Assembly (NCBI RefSeq): GCF_004919085.1
Contig: NZ_STGL01000003.1
Location: 682,001 to 746,000 of the forward strand
Direction of reading: 5' to 3'
DNA from: Nocardioides sp. GY 10127
Lineage (GTDB): Bacteria; Actinomycetota; Actinomycetes; Propionibacteriales; Nocardioidaceae
DNA length: 64,000 bases
Shown one piece after another: positions 1-11,200 of this stretch (its first letter is position 1; the number at the start of each line of letters is the position of its first letter). The position numbers were made by a program, and so were the translations under genes. Under the pieces are notes generated by a model, which did no database searches, was not told the origin of the DNA, and saw only the letters and a program-made list of their open reading frames with translations.

Positions 1-986
1 GCGTCCGCGCACTCCTGGAGCCGCACCAGGAGGCCCGAGGGCAGCAGGTCGCTCTCGGCCACAGCCTGCTCCAGGCGCAGCTGGCGCGCCTCCTCGTCGG
101 CATCGGCGAGCACCTGGGCGGCAACGGCCGGCCGGGTGGCCAGCTGCCGCAGCGTCCACCCCTGCGCGAGCTCGGCCCAGGCGCGCAGCTCGTGGTCGCC
201 GAGGGCGGGCTGCCCGAGCCGGGCGCTCACCGACCCCTTGGCGAAGCCGCCGCCGGCAGCCTGGAGCGCGAGGTGGGAGACCAGGCCCAGCACGACGGCG
301 GCCGGGCCCTCGCCCTTCTCGGCGAGACGCAGGACGGGTCGGACGGCCGGGCCCGCGCGCTCGACGAGCCACCTCACCAGGGAGGCTCGCACCTCCTCGG
401 GCAGGTCGCGCAGCGCGAGGCCGCCCTCGGGGCGGGTGCTCCAGTCGAGGATGCCTGCGGCGTCCACCTCGCGGGGCGTGCCGAGCACGTGGGTGGTGAG
501 GCAGCGCAGCGCGTGGTCCCGCGTCACGATCCCGGACGCCGGGGGCGGCCAGCCCTCGGCCGGCGCCATCTCCAGCAGGGCCTGCGCCACCGGCGCGCCC
601 TCGCGAACCAGCAGCGGGTCGACCGCTCCCGAGCGGGTGACGCGGAAGGCCAGCGACACGGCGTCCCAGGGCTCGGGCCGCACGACCTTGGCGCGGTGCG
701 CCCGGGCGAGCAGGTCGGAGCCGAGCTCGGCCTCCTCCAGGTCCGTCAGGACGAGCAGCCGCTCCCCCGCGTGCTGGCCGATCAGGTCCAGGACGGCGAG
801 GGGCGAGGTGGCGGTGCACACCCGCACGGGGCCGCTCGGGCCGGCGAGCAGGTCGTCGCCCGTCCAGGTCGGCCGCCCCCGGAGCAGGACGAGGTCGGGC
901 GCCTCGTGCCGGGCGTCGGCGCCCCAGGCGCTGTCGACGACGGCCCGGACGTCCCGCGGCCCGAGCTCGGGTGCCTGGCTGCTCAC
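1..986 (-). CDS. pglZ: BREX-2 PglZ, N-terminal part (cut by window edge)
   Basis: The reading frame on the minus strand is open from a GTG at 986 to the left edge, giving about 328 residues. The GTG overlaps the TGA stop of pglY (GTGA), so the two genes are translationally coupled. The visible part is an Ala/Leu/Arg-rich N-terminal region (starting VSSQAPELGPRDVRAVVDSA). The alkaline-phosphatase-like catalytic core that defines PglZ would lie beyond the edge and is not visible. The identification therefore rests mainly on position: in BREX type 2 operons pglZ follows pglW, pglX and pglY, all present here in that order. Family knowledge: PglZ is an essential BREX component needed for phage exclusion. 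The further type 2 genes brxD and brxHI would also be expected to the left of the window. Confidence 0.82.
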   Translation of the reverse strand, partial: MSSQAPELGPRDVRAVVDSAWGADARHEAPDLVLLRGRPTWTGDDLLAGPSGPVRVCTATSPLAVLDLIGQHAGERLLVLTDLEEAELGSDLLARAHRAKVVRPEPWDAVSLAFRVTRSGAVDPLLVREGAPVAQALLEMAPAEGWPPPASGIVTRDHALRCLTTHVLGTPREVDAAGILDWSTRPEGGLALRDLPEEVRASLVRWLVERAGPAVRPVLRLAEKGEGPAAVVLGLVSHLALQAAGGGFAKGSVSARLGQPALGDHELRAWAELAQGWTLRQLATRPAVAAQVLADADEEARQLRLEQAVAESDLLPSGLLVRLQECAD

Positions 987-3900
987 TCGGTCGGCTCCCA
1001 GGTGATGCGCAGGCGTCCGTCGCCGAGGGCGGCACGGATCTCGTCGAGCACCCGCTCCACGCTGTCGGCGTCGACCTCGCGCACCTGTGCCCCCGGCCGA
1101 GGCGGGACAGGCGGGGTGACGGGCGGGCTGACAGGCGGGCCAGGAGGGGTGACCGGCGGCGGCGGTGCCGTGGTCAGCAGCCGCACCGCCTCCCGGTCGA
1201 GCGCCGCGAGACCGGTGACGACGGAGGCGGCCAGCTCGTCGTGGGCGAGGAGGTCGCGCGCGCGGCCGAGGACGTCGCGGGCACGGTCGGCACGCTCGTC
1301 GGTGATGGCCCCGAGGCTGACGAACACGTGCCACTGGGCCTGCTCGAGCACCCGGGTCACGGCGCCGGCCTGCTCCATCGAGCGACGCGCGGCGGCGGCC
1401 GACGACGTCCAGGCAGCGGCGGCGAGCACGGTGGGCACGTCGGCGTCGGACGCCTCGCCGAGCCGCGCGAGCAGCGTGCCGACCTCGTCGGCGGTGACCA
1501 GCCGCGGCCACGGGTCCGGGCGGGCGCCGAGCGCCGCCTCGTGCTCGAGCAGGGCGCGGTGGAGCGCGCTCACGGCGGCCTGGTGCTGCGTGACCGCCGC
1601 CCGGGCGCCGGCCACGAGACGCGCGACGTTCTCCGAGGTCTGGAGGTCGGTGACGGACAGGCCGAGCACCTCGCGGCCGGCACGGGCCGCGGCGGACCAC
1701 ACGTCGTCGGGCAGCCGGACGGGGCGCCGCAGCTCGTGGGCCGCACTGACCTGGTCGACGTCCGGCGCGGCGACGGGCACCCCGTCGCGGTACCAGGCCA
1801 GGTCGGCCAGCAAGGCGTGCACGTGCACCACCAGGCCCGCGAGGGCCCGGTCGAGCCCGCGGGCCTCGGGCTCGTCGAGCCAGGCCAGGAGTCGTGCCAC
1901 GGGCAGGGCGTCGCCGAGCCCCTCGCGGGCCGCCGCCTGGTCGAAGCGGCGGGCCCACGGGAAGGTGGTCGTGTCGAGCAGGAGGTGGTTCTCGTGCACC
2001 TGTCCGACCTCGAGCGGGCCGCAGATCCGTCGGAACGGCGCGCGCTGCGGCTGCTCGAGGCTGAGCCGGCCGGCGGGCTGGGTCACGGCCTCGCGGCACG
2101 CCTCGAGGAGCTTGCGGACGTCGCCGACCTTGACCTCGACATCGCCCGGCTCGAAGCGCGGGTGCTTGGGCCAGGTGTGGGAGAACGCCTGGTCGGCGAG
2201 GTGCCGCAGGGCGTCCGCGAGGGTGGCGCCGACCGGCGGGACCGGGCGGAAGCCCTCCTCGAGGGTGAGGAAGGGGCTGGCCAGGGCGCTGGAGTCGTCG
2301 ATGTCGGCCTCCTGCCGGGCGGCGACGCCGTAGGCCTGGCGCAGGCAGCCGACGAGGCGCTCGCGCAGCAGGCTGCGCCGCTGGGTGAGGAGGTTCCTGG
2401 CCTGCTCGCGGTCGACCGGGCTGAGGTGGGCGGCGTACTGGTGGAACCGGTCGCCCTGCCCGGCCAGCACGTGCTCGAGGACGACGAGGGTGCCGAGGTC
2501 CTTCATCCGCTGCTCGGTGAGGAACGCCGGAACCCAGAACAACGTCTGCGACCGCACGCCCCGCCCCTGGAGGCCCTCGACACGTGCCTGGTCGCTGCGG
2601 GGGTTCTGGCCCTGGGTGTCGAACGGGTAGTCGACGACGACCTTCCACCGGCCCCCCTCCGCCATGAGCACCGAGTCGGGCATCTCGGTGGTGTCACGCA
2701 CGTTGCCGAACACGAGGTCGAGCGCGGTGCGGCGGCCCCGCCAGACCACTTGCTGGCTCTGCGCGCCGTCGATGGTGCTCTCCTCGACGACCTTGAGCTG
2801 CTCCCACACGAGCCGACGGAGCATCACCTTGCGGTTGCCCTCGTTGTCGACGTTCCTGGCGCGCTCGAGCACGCTCTCGTGGTCGACGTCGGTGAGCTCG
2901 ACGCTGATCCGGGGGTCGTCGTCCTCGGAGACGGTGACCTCGCCGACGGCGGCCGCGAGGTCCTTCATCCCCTGGAGGACGACGGCGACCTCCTCGCCCG
3001 GGATCCAGGTCGAGATGGTGCCGTGGTTGAGCGCGGCGAGGCGCTCGGCGGTGAGGTTCGCCAGGGCGGGGACGTCGGGGGCGAGCGCCGAGAGGAGGAC
3101 CGTCTTGGCGAGCCGGTCGTCGGTGACGAAGGCGTGGTCGCGCGGCAGGTCGCGGGCCTGGGCGTCGGTGAGCTGGTGCCGGTCGAGCAGCGCCTGCCGG
3201 ATCTTGGTGGTGTAGAGGCGTCGGGCGGTCTCGAACTGGTGCTTGAGCTCTCCGGTGACGGCCTCGACGTCGCTGGTGACGAGCACGTCGAAGAGGTCGC
3301 CGACGGGCACGAGGTCGTTGACCTGGAGCTCGTCGCGGCCCTCGACGAGCAGCTGGAGCATCACCTTGAGCGCGGTGCGCTCGCGCTGGAGCACCTGGCT
3401 GAGCGCCACGAGCGTGGAGAGCAGCGCCGGGCTGAAGGGGTAGGTGGCGCGGAAGGCGGCCTGGTCCGAGCCCGTGCCGCCGCCCTCGACCTGGCCGCCG
3501 GTGAGCAGCACGTCCCACACCTCGGGGCGTCGGTCGACCTCGGCGAACGCGGCGTCCAGCACGGCACCGGCCGCGGCGTTCTTAGGCCTGAGCAGGCGCT
3601 TCTGCGCGATGACGGGGAGGTTGCGGTCCTCCAGTCGGACGTCGTCGAAGCGGCCGCGCGACCAGCCGAACACGTCGCGGAAGGCCGCCCGCTCCGCCCC
3701 GGGCACGTGCTCCCCGAGGAACTCGGTGATGTCCCGCTGCCGCGCGATGAGGCTGACGAGCGGGATGGCGCGGGACGCGTCCTGCGACTCCACCAGCTTG
3801 GCGAGCTTGGCGCCCTCGTTGGTGACGAACTCGCGGTCGCCGAGGTGGGAGGCGAGCCAGAGGATGAGCTCGTCGAGGAAGAGGACGACGACGTCGGCGC

Positions 3901-4693
3901 CGAGCTGCTGCGCGTGCCGGGAGACGACGGCGAGGCCGGTGTCGAGGTCGACGTACTCGGTGCTGCTGGTGAACGCCGGGAAGTGGGTGCGGACGAGGTC
4001 GCTGACCAGCCGGTCGCGGTCTGGGTGGCCCTGCGGCTGTCGGCGGGCGGCGTCGTAGGTCTCGGCGCTCCAGGCGCTGCCGCCGCCCACGCCGGTGGCC
4101 AGGCCGAGGTCGCCGAAGATCCCGCCGCCGGCGGGCTCGGCCGGCGACGCACCCGCGTTGAGCACGCGGAGGAACGCCTCGTCGCCGAGGTTGCGGCGAG
4201 TGGAGTCGGCGTTGTCGAGCAGCGCGTCGCTGCGGTGCACGGCGGGCAGCGGCGCGTCCGGGTGGGTGGCGGCGACCTGCTTGACGTACCCGCCGAGGAT
4301 CGCGGCCTCGAGCGACTCGGCGCCGATCATGTGGAAGTCGAGCGGCAGGACGGTGGTGCCGGAGAGCACCGCGTCGTGCTTGGCGACCACCGGAGCGAGC
4401 TCGGGCACGGCCCGGGCATCGGCGTCGTGGGCGAGCAGCAGGTGGAGCACGGCCATGAAGTGGCTCTTGCCCGACCCGAAGGAGCCGTGCAGGAACGCGG
4501 CGGCCGAGCGTCGCGACGAGAGCGCGCCGGCGACGAGCCCGAGCGCCTGGTCGAACGCCTCGGCCAGCTGCGGGGTCACCACGTAGGTCGACAGGGTCGA
4601 CTCGCGTGCCGCCACGCCCTCGGCGAGGCCGACGACGAAGTCGCTGGCCGAGAGCCGCTCGGGAATGGTGATGACGTCGCGGAGCATGGTCAC
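983..4693 (-). CDS. pglY: BREX-2 system ATPase PglY
   Basis: Large P-loop ATPase of about 1236 residues. A Walker A motif GSFGSGKS lies near residue 70 and a Walker B-like stretch VVVLFLDE near residue 290. The N-terminus (MLRDVITIPERLSASDFVVG) matches the usual start of this family. I chose the GTG at 4693, because a GGAG lies 9 bases upstream of it; the ATG at 4687, two codons later, is the alternative. It sits 49 bp after pglX and overlaps pglZ by four bases, so it is the third gene of the operon. Family knowledge: PglY is the large ATPase of BREX type 2, functionally parallel to BrxC, and probably drives assembly or remodelling of the BREX complex on DNA. No frameshift or missing motif was seen. 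Confidence 0.93.
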   Translation of the reverse strand: MTMLRDVITIPERLSASDFVVGLAEGVAARESTLSTYVVTPQLAEAFDQALGLVAGALSSRRSAAAFLHGSFGSGKSHFMAVLHLLLAHDADARAVPELAPVVAKHDAVLSGTTVLPLDFHMIGAESLEAAILGGYVKQVAATHPDAPLPAVHRSDALLDNADSTRRNLGDEAFLRVLNAGASPAEPAGGGIFGDLGLATGVGGGSAWSAETYDAARRQPQGHPDRDRLVSDLVRTHFPAFTSSTEYVDLDTGLAVVSRHAQQLGADVVVLFLDELILWLASHLGDREFVTNEGAKLAKLVESQDASRAIPLVSLIARQRDITEFLGEHVPGAERAAFRDVFGWSRGRFDDVRLEDRNLPVIAQKRLLRPKNAAAGAVLDAAFAEVDRRPEVWDVLLTGGQVEGGGTGSDQAAFRATYPFSPALLSTLVALSQVLQRERTALKVMLQLLVEGRDELQVNDLVPVGDLFDVLVTSDVEAVTGELKHQFETARRLYTTKIRQALLDRHQLTDAQARDLPRDHAFVTDDRLAKTVLLSALAPDVPALANLTAERLAALNHGTISTWIPGEEVAVVLQGMKDLAAAVGEVTVSEDDDPRISVELTDVDHESVLERARNVDNEGNRKVMLRRLVWEQLKVVEESTIDGAQSQQVVWRGRRTALDLVFGNVRDTTEMPDSVLMAEGGRWKVVVDYPFDTQGQNPRSDQARVEGLQGRGVRSQTLFWVPAFLTEQRMKDLGTLVVLEHVLAGQGDRFHQYAAHLSPVDREQARNLLTQRRSLLRERLVGCLRQAYGVAARQEADIDDSSALASPFLTLEEGFRPVPPVGATLADALRHLADQAFSHTWPKHPRFEPGDVEVKVGDVRKLLEACREAVTQPAGRLSLEQPQRAPFRRICGPLEVGQVHENHLLLDTTTFPWARRFDQAAAREGLGDALPVARLLAWLDEPEARGLDRALAGLVVHVHALLADLAWYRDGVPVAAPDVDQVSAAHELRRPVRLPDDVWSAAARAGREVLGLSVTDLQTSENVARLVAGARAAVTQHQAAVSALHRALLEHEAALGARPDPWPRLVTADEVGTLLARLGEASDADVPTVLAAAAWTSSAAAARRSMEQAGAVTRVLEQAQWHVFVSLGAITDERADRARDVLGRARDLLAHDELAASVVTGLAALDREAVRLLTTAPPPPVTPPGPPVSPPVTPPVPPRPGAQVREVDADSVERVLDEIRAALGDGRLRITWEPTE

Positions 4694-4742
4694 GGGTGGG
4701 GTCTCCAGGTGGGGTCGCTGGTCGGAGCCGGGGTGGGTCGGG

Positions 4743-7700
4743 TCAGGAGCGGGCGCGGCGCCCGCGGGTGGGTGCCGGCGGCCGCCAGGTGGCGAGGTCC
4801 TCGCGGGGGAGGCCGAGCTGGCCGAGCCGCTGCTCCAGCATGCCGGTGATCGCGCCGGCCGGGCCCTGCGGGGCACCGGGGACTGGCTCGGCGTGCCACT
4901 GGTGCAGCCACGGCTCGAGCTCGGCGAGCCCGGCGAGCAGCGGCGTGAGCCGCTCGGCGGGCCAGCCCTCGCGCGACTGTCGGTCGCCGACGAGGATCGC
5001 GAGCGCCTGCGCCTGCTCGGCGTGGTCCCACCCGGCCCAGCCGAGCACCAGGCTGGTGTCGGCGCCCTTCTCGGCGCCGGGGTAGGAGACGAAGCGCTCC
5101 TTGGGCACGTCGAGCTTGCCGCGGTGCTTCCAGTAGGACGCCTTCAGGAAGTCGGCCGAGGTGTACTTCGGCGGCACGGGCACCTCGACGGGCTCGCCGG
5201 CGTCCTCGCGACGCTGGAGCGCCCAGGTCTCCTCCCACTCGGCACGCTTGCGCAGGCCGGGGGCCTTGTAGCGGAGCGCGGCGAGGTACGGGACGTGCTC
5301 GTCGGCGAGCAGCCGGGCGAGCTCCTTGGCGGGATCGGTGACGGCCTTGCCCGCCCAGGTCTCGAGCACCTCGAGGAACGTGGCGTCGTCGGCGAGGCGG
5401 GACGCGAGCTGTGCGACGGACTGGGTCGCCGGGCCGCGGCCCTGCCTCCACAGGGACGGCTCCTCGAGCCGGTCGAGCAGCCAGCCGCGCAGGGCGCGCT
5501 CCTGCTGGGTCTCCCACGGGTCGCTGGCCCAGCGGCGCTTGCAGTCGGGGCGCTCGACCAGCGCGAGCTGCTTGTCGGACTCGATCAGCGCGATCCGTCG
5601 CTCCACCAGCGCGCGGTAGTCGGCCGGCCAGTGCTCGGGCACCTCGGTGATCGGCGTGGACCGGTGCCGCTCGAACCAGACCGTGTCCGCCTCGCCCCGG
5701 GCGGCCTTGCGCGCCAGGACGATCTCGAACGCCCGCTCCCCCAGCCGCACCTCGGGCTCGGACCCGACCGGGACGAACAGGTCCTCGTCGACCAATCCGT
5801 AGGCGCGGTAGACCTCCCAGTCCAGCTCCTCCTGGGTGCCGATGCAGTGGGCTCGTCGCTGCTCGTGGGTCTCCCGGGACGATGCCAGGGACGCTCGGTC
5901 GACCACGCCCTCGGCGACGAGGGCGGCCGGGGTGGACTGCGCCGCACGCTCGACTCGGACCTGCAGCTGGCGTGCCCTCTCGGCGGACAGGGAGGCAGGC
6001 AGCGGAAGCTCTTGCAGCTTGGTACCCGTGAACTCGTAGAAGTTCTCCCAGTCGATGGTGGCCTGACGAGCACCGCGCTGGTCCACCGTGCTCCCCTTGT
6101 TGTGGCTCACCTGCTTCAACCAGAAGCACGCGGTGGACGAGTTGAGCACCCCCAGCAGCGCCAGGTGGTCGTCCTCGGTCGCCCCCTCCGGCAGCTTGAT
6201 CACCGGCGCGGAACGGTTGAACACCTTCCCGCCCCGGTCCAGGACGAAGTGGTTGTGCGTGGCGACGAAGGCGAAGGTAATGGAGAGCGGAGTCCTGTAG
6301 GGGGTCTTGGTGTGCTGCATGTACTCGAACCAGCGGAGACCTGCCTCTTCCATGGTGCCCTGGAACGTCCGCCTCGCGGCGAGCACTGAGCGCCAGGGCC
6401 ACAGCTCGTCAGCCACCCGCGCGTCAGGCTGCTCCTCCGTGTACGGGTACCAGATCGTCTCGGCAAGATTCGCCTGCCAGTCACGAACGACGTCACCGGT
6501 CAGCAGGCCCTTGAGCAGCGCTGCCGGCGCCTTGCCGGGCCGGCTCCCAGACAGTCGCATGAACGCTTCATCCGCGCCCGCTCTGATGGCGCCCCCGATG
6601 GGTGGTGCGATGACCGAGCGGAGCCTAGGGGAATCCTGCTCGAGCGCCGTCACGAGCTCGGCCGCGCCGCCGCCCGACAGCGACCAAGGATGGACGTTGA
6701 GCACCTCGCGCTGAAGGTCCCGCACGGAGATGTAGTCACCGTCGTAGTCAGTCTCCGCCAGCCTCGACACCATCTCCGTCCACACGAGCCCCTGCGCCGG
6801 GTCTGCTGGGGCCGACGGCTCGCCCCTCACGCCCAGCACTGCCTTGATCGCGTCACGTCGCGGGAACCTGCGTCTCCCGATCAGGATCACAGTCGGCGTT
6901 CCGTGACCGGGAATGTAGGCGCCGGAGGTGTCGATGACGTGGGTCAGCTCGTGTCGAGGAAGGAACTCGGTGACGAGCTTCTTGCCGAACTCCCGTTTCA
7001 TGAAGCTGTTCGAGGTGATCTGACCGACGAAACCGGGCCGTTCGACGTCCATCACTGCGAGCTCGAAGAATCGCTCCGCGAACGGCACTGACAAGGCATA
7101 CGTGCCGCCGCACGACTTGTAGATCTGCCGGTACGCCTCGTTGAGGGCCGAGTCCTTCACCGTGATGTACGGGGGGTTGCCGACGACTGCGTGGTAGGTG
7201 CCTGCCTTGAGCATGTCCGGGTGTTCGAACAGGTCCTCACTCGCGAACGAGTGGTCCCCCAGACCCAGGTCCAGCTGGCCGTCCGCGAGGTCGGACTTGC
7301 CGTGCAGCAGCGAGTCGCCGGTGCCGAGGTGCATCGGGTGGCCGGGGGCGTCCCGCAGCCGGGTGATGCCCTCCGCACGCAGCGCCGCGACAGTGAGCCG
7401 GAAACGCGCGATGGCCGTGGCAAAGGGGTTGACATCCACGCCGTGCACGGAGTCCAGGGCGAGCCGCACGCGCTCCCGCGTCGGGAGGCTCGGCCGCTCG
7501 CGCGACCACGCCTGGAACAGCCGGTCGAAGGCGCCGAGGAGGAAGTGACCGGAGCCGCAGGTCGGGTCGATCATCCGCAGGCCCTCGAGCCCGAAGGTGT
7601 CGATCGCGGGGTCGAGGGTGAGGCCGAGGATGAAGTCCTCGACGAACTCCGGCGTCTGGAGCAGGGCGAACTGCTTGCGGGCGGCCTCGGAGAGGTCCTG

Positions 7701-8264
7701 GTAGAGGTCCCCGAGGAACCGGGTGTCGAGGCTGGGGTCGGTGAAGTCGTGCACCAGCGCCCCGTCGCCGTCCCGCTCGCGCCAGAAGCGGAGCAGCGCC
7801 TCGGCGGCGTCCGCGCTGACGTCGAGCCGGAACAGCGGGTTGTGCCGCTCGTCGAACAGCGGCGCCAGCGCAGGCAGGCCGGCGAGGTGGGCGAAGCCCT
7901 GGAGCAGCCAGTCGCGGTCGTTGTCGGCCGGGTGCTGGGAGAACCAGTGGGTCTGCCGCTCGCCGGCCTCGCGCAGCCGGTCGCCGGGGCCGCTGATCCA
8001 GGCGTCGTCGACGAGGCGGTTGTCCTCGCAGAACCGCACGAACACCGTGGCGAGCACCCACGCGACGGCGGCCTGGGTCACCTGGCCGTCGCGGAACTCC
8101 CCGAACGAGGTGGCGGTGCGCCCGACCCGGCGGGCCTCGGCGTGCTCGCGCTGGAGCCGTGCGGTCACCTCGGCGTCCGCGGCGGCGCGGTCGCGGACGT
8201 CGTCCTCGAGGAGGCGGACCTGGCGCTGGAGGTCGGCGAGGAGGGCGCGCTGGTCGACGGGCAT
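4743..8264 (-). CDS. pglX: BREX-2 adenine-specific DNA methyltransferase PglX
   Basis: Protein of 1173 residues from the ATG at 8264, which has AAGGA seven bases upstream; a long in-frame extension inside pglW is discarded. The SAM-binding motif appears as DPTCGSGHFLLGAF and the catalytic motif IV as GNPPYITVKD, so it is an N6-adenine methyltransferase of the gamma type. The N-terminal part (residues 1-300) is helical and the C-terminal third probably holds the target-recognition and BREX-contact region. It lies 11 bp after pglW. Family knowledge: PglX methylates one strand of a non-palindromic site to mark self DNA and is also required for exclusion. The middle of the gene, about 5.85-7.2 kb, is visibly less GC-rich than both ends, suggesting a recombined specificity segment. 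Confidence 0.95.
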   Translation of the reverse strand: MPVDQRALLADLQRQVRLLEDDVRDRAAADAEVTARLQREHAEARRVGRTATSFGEFRDGQVTQAAVAWVLATVFVRFCEDNRLVDDAWISGPGDRLREAGERQTHWFSQHPADNDRDWLLQGFAHLAGLPALAPLFDERHNPLFRLDVSADAAEALLRFWRERDGDGALVHDFTDPSLDTRFLGDLYQDLSEAARKQFALLQTPEFVEDFILGLTLDPAIDTFGLEGLRMIDPTCGSGHFLLGAFDRLFQAWSRERPSLPTRERVRLALDSVHGVDVNPFATAIARFRLTVAALRAEGITRLRDAPGHPMHLGTGDSLLHGKSDLADGQLDLGLGDHSFASEDLFEHPDMLKAGTYHAVVGNPPYITVKDSALNEAYRQIYKSCGGTYALSVPFAERFFELAVMDVERPGFVGQITSNSFMKREFGKKLVTEFLPRHELTHVIDTSGAYIPGHGTPTVILIGRRRFPRRDAIKAVLGVRGEPSAPADPAQGLVWTEMVSRLAETDYDGDYISVRDLQREVLNVHPWSLSGGGAAELVTALEQDSPRLRSVIAPPIGGAIRAGADEAFMRLSGSRPGKAPAALLKGLLTGDVVRDWQANLAETIWYPYTEEQPDARVADELWPWRSVLAARRTFQGTMEEAGLRWFEYMQHTKTPYRTPLSITFAFVATHNHFVLDRGGKVFNRSAPVIKLPEGATEDDHLALLGVLNSSTACFWLKQVSHNKGSTVDQRGARQATIDWENFYEFTGTKLQELPLPASLSAERARQLQVRVERAAQSTPAALVAEGVVDRASLASSRETHEQRRAHCIGTQEELDWEVYRAYGLVDEDLFVPVGSEPEVRLGERAFEIVLARKAARGEADTVWFERHRSTPITEVPEHWPADYRALVERRIALIESDKQLALVERPDCKRRWASDPWETQQERALRGWLLDRLEEPSLWRQGRGPATQSVAQLASRLADDATFLEVLETWAGKAVTDPAKELARLLADEHVPYLAALRYKAPGLRKRAEWEETWALQRREDAGEPVEVPVPPKYTSADFLKASYWKHRGKLDVPKERFVSYPGAEKGADTSLVLGWAGWDHAEQAQALAILVGDRQSREGWPAERLTPLLAGLAELEPWLHQWHAEPVPGAPQGPAGAITGMLEQRLGQLGLPREDLATWRPPAPTRGRRARS

Positions 8265-8275
8265 GTCGGGGTCCT

Positions 8276-11200
8276 TCAGGTGCGGTCGGCCGCGGCCGAC
8301 GGGGTGAGGAGCGTGCCGGGCGAGGCCCAGGTGCGGGGCACCGCGAGCCACTGGCTGGTGGGCGAGTCGAGCGGCAGGGCGGCGCCGTCGAGCGTGGGCG
8401 TGGTGGTCCGGGTGGGCTGCGGGGCCACGAGCCACACCGCCCGGCCCGGCGCGCGCTGGAGCGAGGCGAGCGGCTTGACCAGGTCGGTCGCGCGGTGGCG
8501 CGCCAGCAGCCCCGCGCCGGTCACCACGAGCGGCCGCCCCGGCGCCTCCGGCCCGTCGGTCGTCAGTCGCTCGGCGAGCAGCCGCTCGGCGACCGCCCGC
8601 AGGTGCGAGCCCAGCTGGCGGTGCTGGTCGACGGGGGCGCCGGGAGCGTCGAGCGCGACCATGGCGGGCCAGTCCGCGCGGTTGGCGGCGGCCAGCTCGT
8701 GCAGCCGGGCGGCCGTGGCCACGCCCAGGTCGAGCACCTCGGCCCCGTGCTCCGCCGCGAGCCGGGCGACGACGCGGCGCGCCTCGCGCAGCGGCACCGA
8801 CAGCGCCAGGAACGAACCCTCCGCGGCACTGGCGGCGAGACGGGCCGAGGTCCGGTCGACCTCCGCGGCACCGCCGCCGTGGTGGCTGGTGCTGGTGAGC
8901 GTGCCGGTCGTGTGGCCGGCGCTGGCGACGCGGGAGCGGTAGACGCTGCCGTCCCAGCGCAGCTGGAGCGCGTCCACGGCCAGAAGCTCGTCCAGCCGGG
9001 GGCGGCCGGGCAGAGGCCTGGCCTGGGGGAACCGCGCGCGCACCCGCTGCGCCACCGAGGCCTCGGAGAAGCCCGCGGGGCCCGGCACCAGCGACTGCGC
9101 GCACAGCAGCACGGCGCGGTCGGCCGCCATGCCCCGCGGGTACAGCTCGCCGCGCCCGCTGACCGCCACACCTCCCGCGGCCGCGGCGACGTCGCGGAGC
9201 CGCTCGTCGGGCAGGTCCTCCAGGGGGCCGCGGCGGGCGACCGCGCGCAGCTCCTCGAGTGCGGCGCCGGCGGGGACGAGCACCGTGCGCGCCGCGAGGT
9301 CGGTGGCGGCGTGGCCGAGCCGCTTGAGCACGTCGAGCGCGTCCTGCCTGCTCGTGCCGTCCGGCAGGTCGTCGCCGCCGGCCAGCAGCACCGTGTCGCC
9401 CGAGCGACCGAAGGCCAGCGTGCCCTGGTCGGCGTCGGCGACCACGCGCACCAGCGCCTGCGCCTGGGCCGTGCGCAGCGGCTCGTCGGCGTAGCTGCCT
9501 CGAGCGTCCAGGAGCCGGGCGGCCAGCTCGTCGGCCGTCGCCACACCGCCCAGCTCACCGAGCAGTCGGGAGACGTCGTCACGCAGCTCGCGCGTCTCCG
9601 CCTCCGGCACGGCACCGAGGAAGGCCGCCCACGCCTCCGCCACGACCTTGCGGTCGCACAGCACCTCGTCGACGACGGTCTGCTGGGTGGGCCAGCGCAG
9701 CGCAGAGGCGCCGGAGACCGGGTCGTCCTGGCCGAGCATCAGCCGGACCGCGCGGGCGCCCTCGTCGTCGCCGGCCGGCAGCAGCCTGCCGACGACCGCG
9801 TCGACGGAGCGGGTCGCGGGGCCGCTGGTGCTGAGCAGACGCTCGCGCCACGCGCGGACGCGGCTCGTGAGCTCGTCCTTGGTGGACTGCGTGGCGCCCT
9901 TGGTGCGTGCCAGGTCGAACACCGGCACGCCGAGCAGGTCGCCCACCGTCGAGACGCCGTGCCGCTCGGCCGCCGCGGAGACCGCCGCTGGGGTCAGGCC
10001 GCTGCGGGCCAGGGGGGTGGCGAGGGTGGCGGCGCTCGCCAGCTCGTCCGGGAGGCGGCGGGCCTGCCGCTCGTCGGCGTCCGCGAACAGCCGCTCCCAG
10101 GCGGTGAGCATCTGCTCGGCGTTGTCGAAGCGGGAGCGTGCGTCGCGGGCGAGCGCCCGGCGGAAGAACGCCAGCAGCCCGTCGGCGACCGCGAGGTCGA
10201 ACGCGCCGTGCCGCAGGGTGACCTCGGTGTCCTGCTGCTCGGGCGGCGTGCGGCCGTCGCCCCAGGTGGGCAGGGAGCCGGTGGCCATCTCGTGCAGCGT
10301 GACCGCGGCGGCGAACTGCTCGGCCGCGGCGTCGTAGACGCGGCGCCGACCGGTACCGAGGAACGGGTCGCGGTAGCCGGCCGTGCCGGCCGCGAGGTCG
10401 TCGATGCCGACGGCGGCGAGCGAGAAGTCGAAGAGCACCAGGTGCTTCTGGCCGTCGCCGCTGCGCAGGCGGACGCCCAGGTTGGCGGGCTTGAGGTCGC
10501 GGTGGAAGACGCCGGCCCGCTCGATCACCTGGAGCAGGCGCAGCAGGTCCGCGCCCCAGCGTCGCAGCTGGTCGAGGGTGAGGCTGCGGCCGCCGAGCTG
10601 CTGGGCGAGCGTCTCGTCGCCGGCGTGCTCGACGAGCAGGCAGGTGCGGCCGCCGACGAGCACCGGGCCGTCGAGCAGGTGCACGAGCTCGCGGTCCGCG
10701 GGCAGCCCGGCCAGGACGTGAGCCTCCTCGTGCAGGCGCGGCGCTCGGGCGTCGTCCCGGGCAGCCTTGAGCACCGCGGTGCTGCCGTCGGTGCGACGGA
10801 CGCGGTAGGCGCGCGACGTCGCGCCCTCCCCGAGCAGCCGCTCGACGACGAGCCCGCCCTCGAGCTCGTCGCCCGGGGCCGCGTCGAAGGGGTCCAGGGC
10901 GAGGCGAGGCGGCTCCTCCGCCACGTCGTCGGGCCGGGTCAGCTCGTCGAGCACGGCGTCGAGCGCGTCGAGCAGCTGCTCGACGGTGCCGAGCCGGCGC
11001 CCGACCACCGGCGCCGTGGCCATCTGGACCATCAGCACGAGGGAGTCGGGCGGGCTGTCCAGGTGCACCGAGACGTCCAGGCCGTCCTCCCGCCCCAGGC
11101 GCTCGGAGAGCTTGGCGAGGTTGCTGGCCGGGTCATGACCGGTCAGGACGAGGTGGGCCAGCGCCCCCAGCGACCACACGTCGGCCGCGCGTCGGTCGAC

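Noticed and set aside
971..4849. Very long plus-strand open frame opposite pglY
   Set aside because: It is the antisense shadow of a GC-rich gene: Gly/Glu/Val-rich composition with no motif, while the minus strand encodes a full PglY with Walker motifs.
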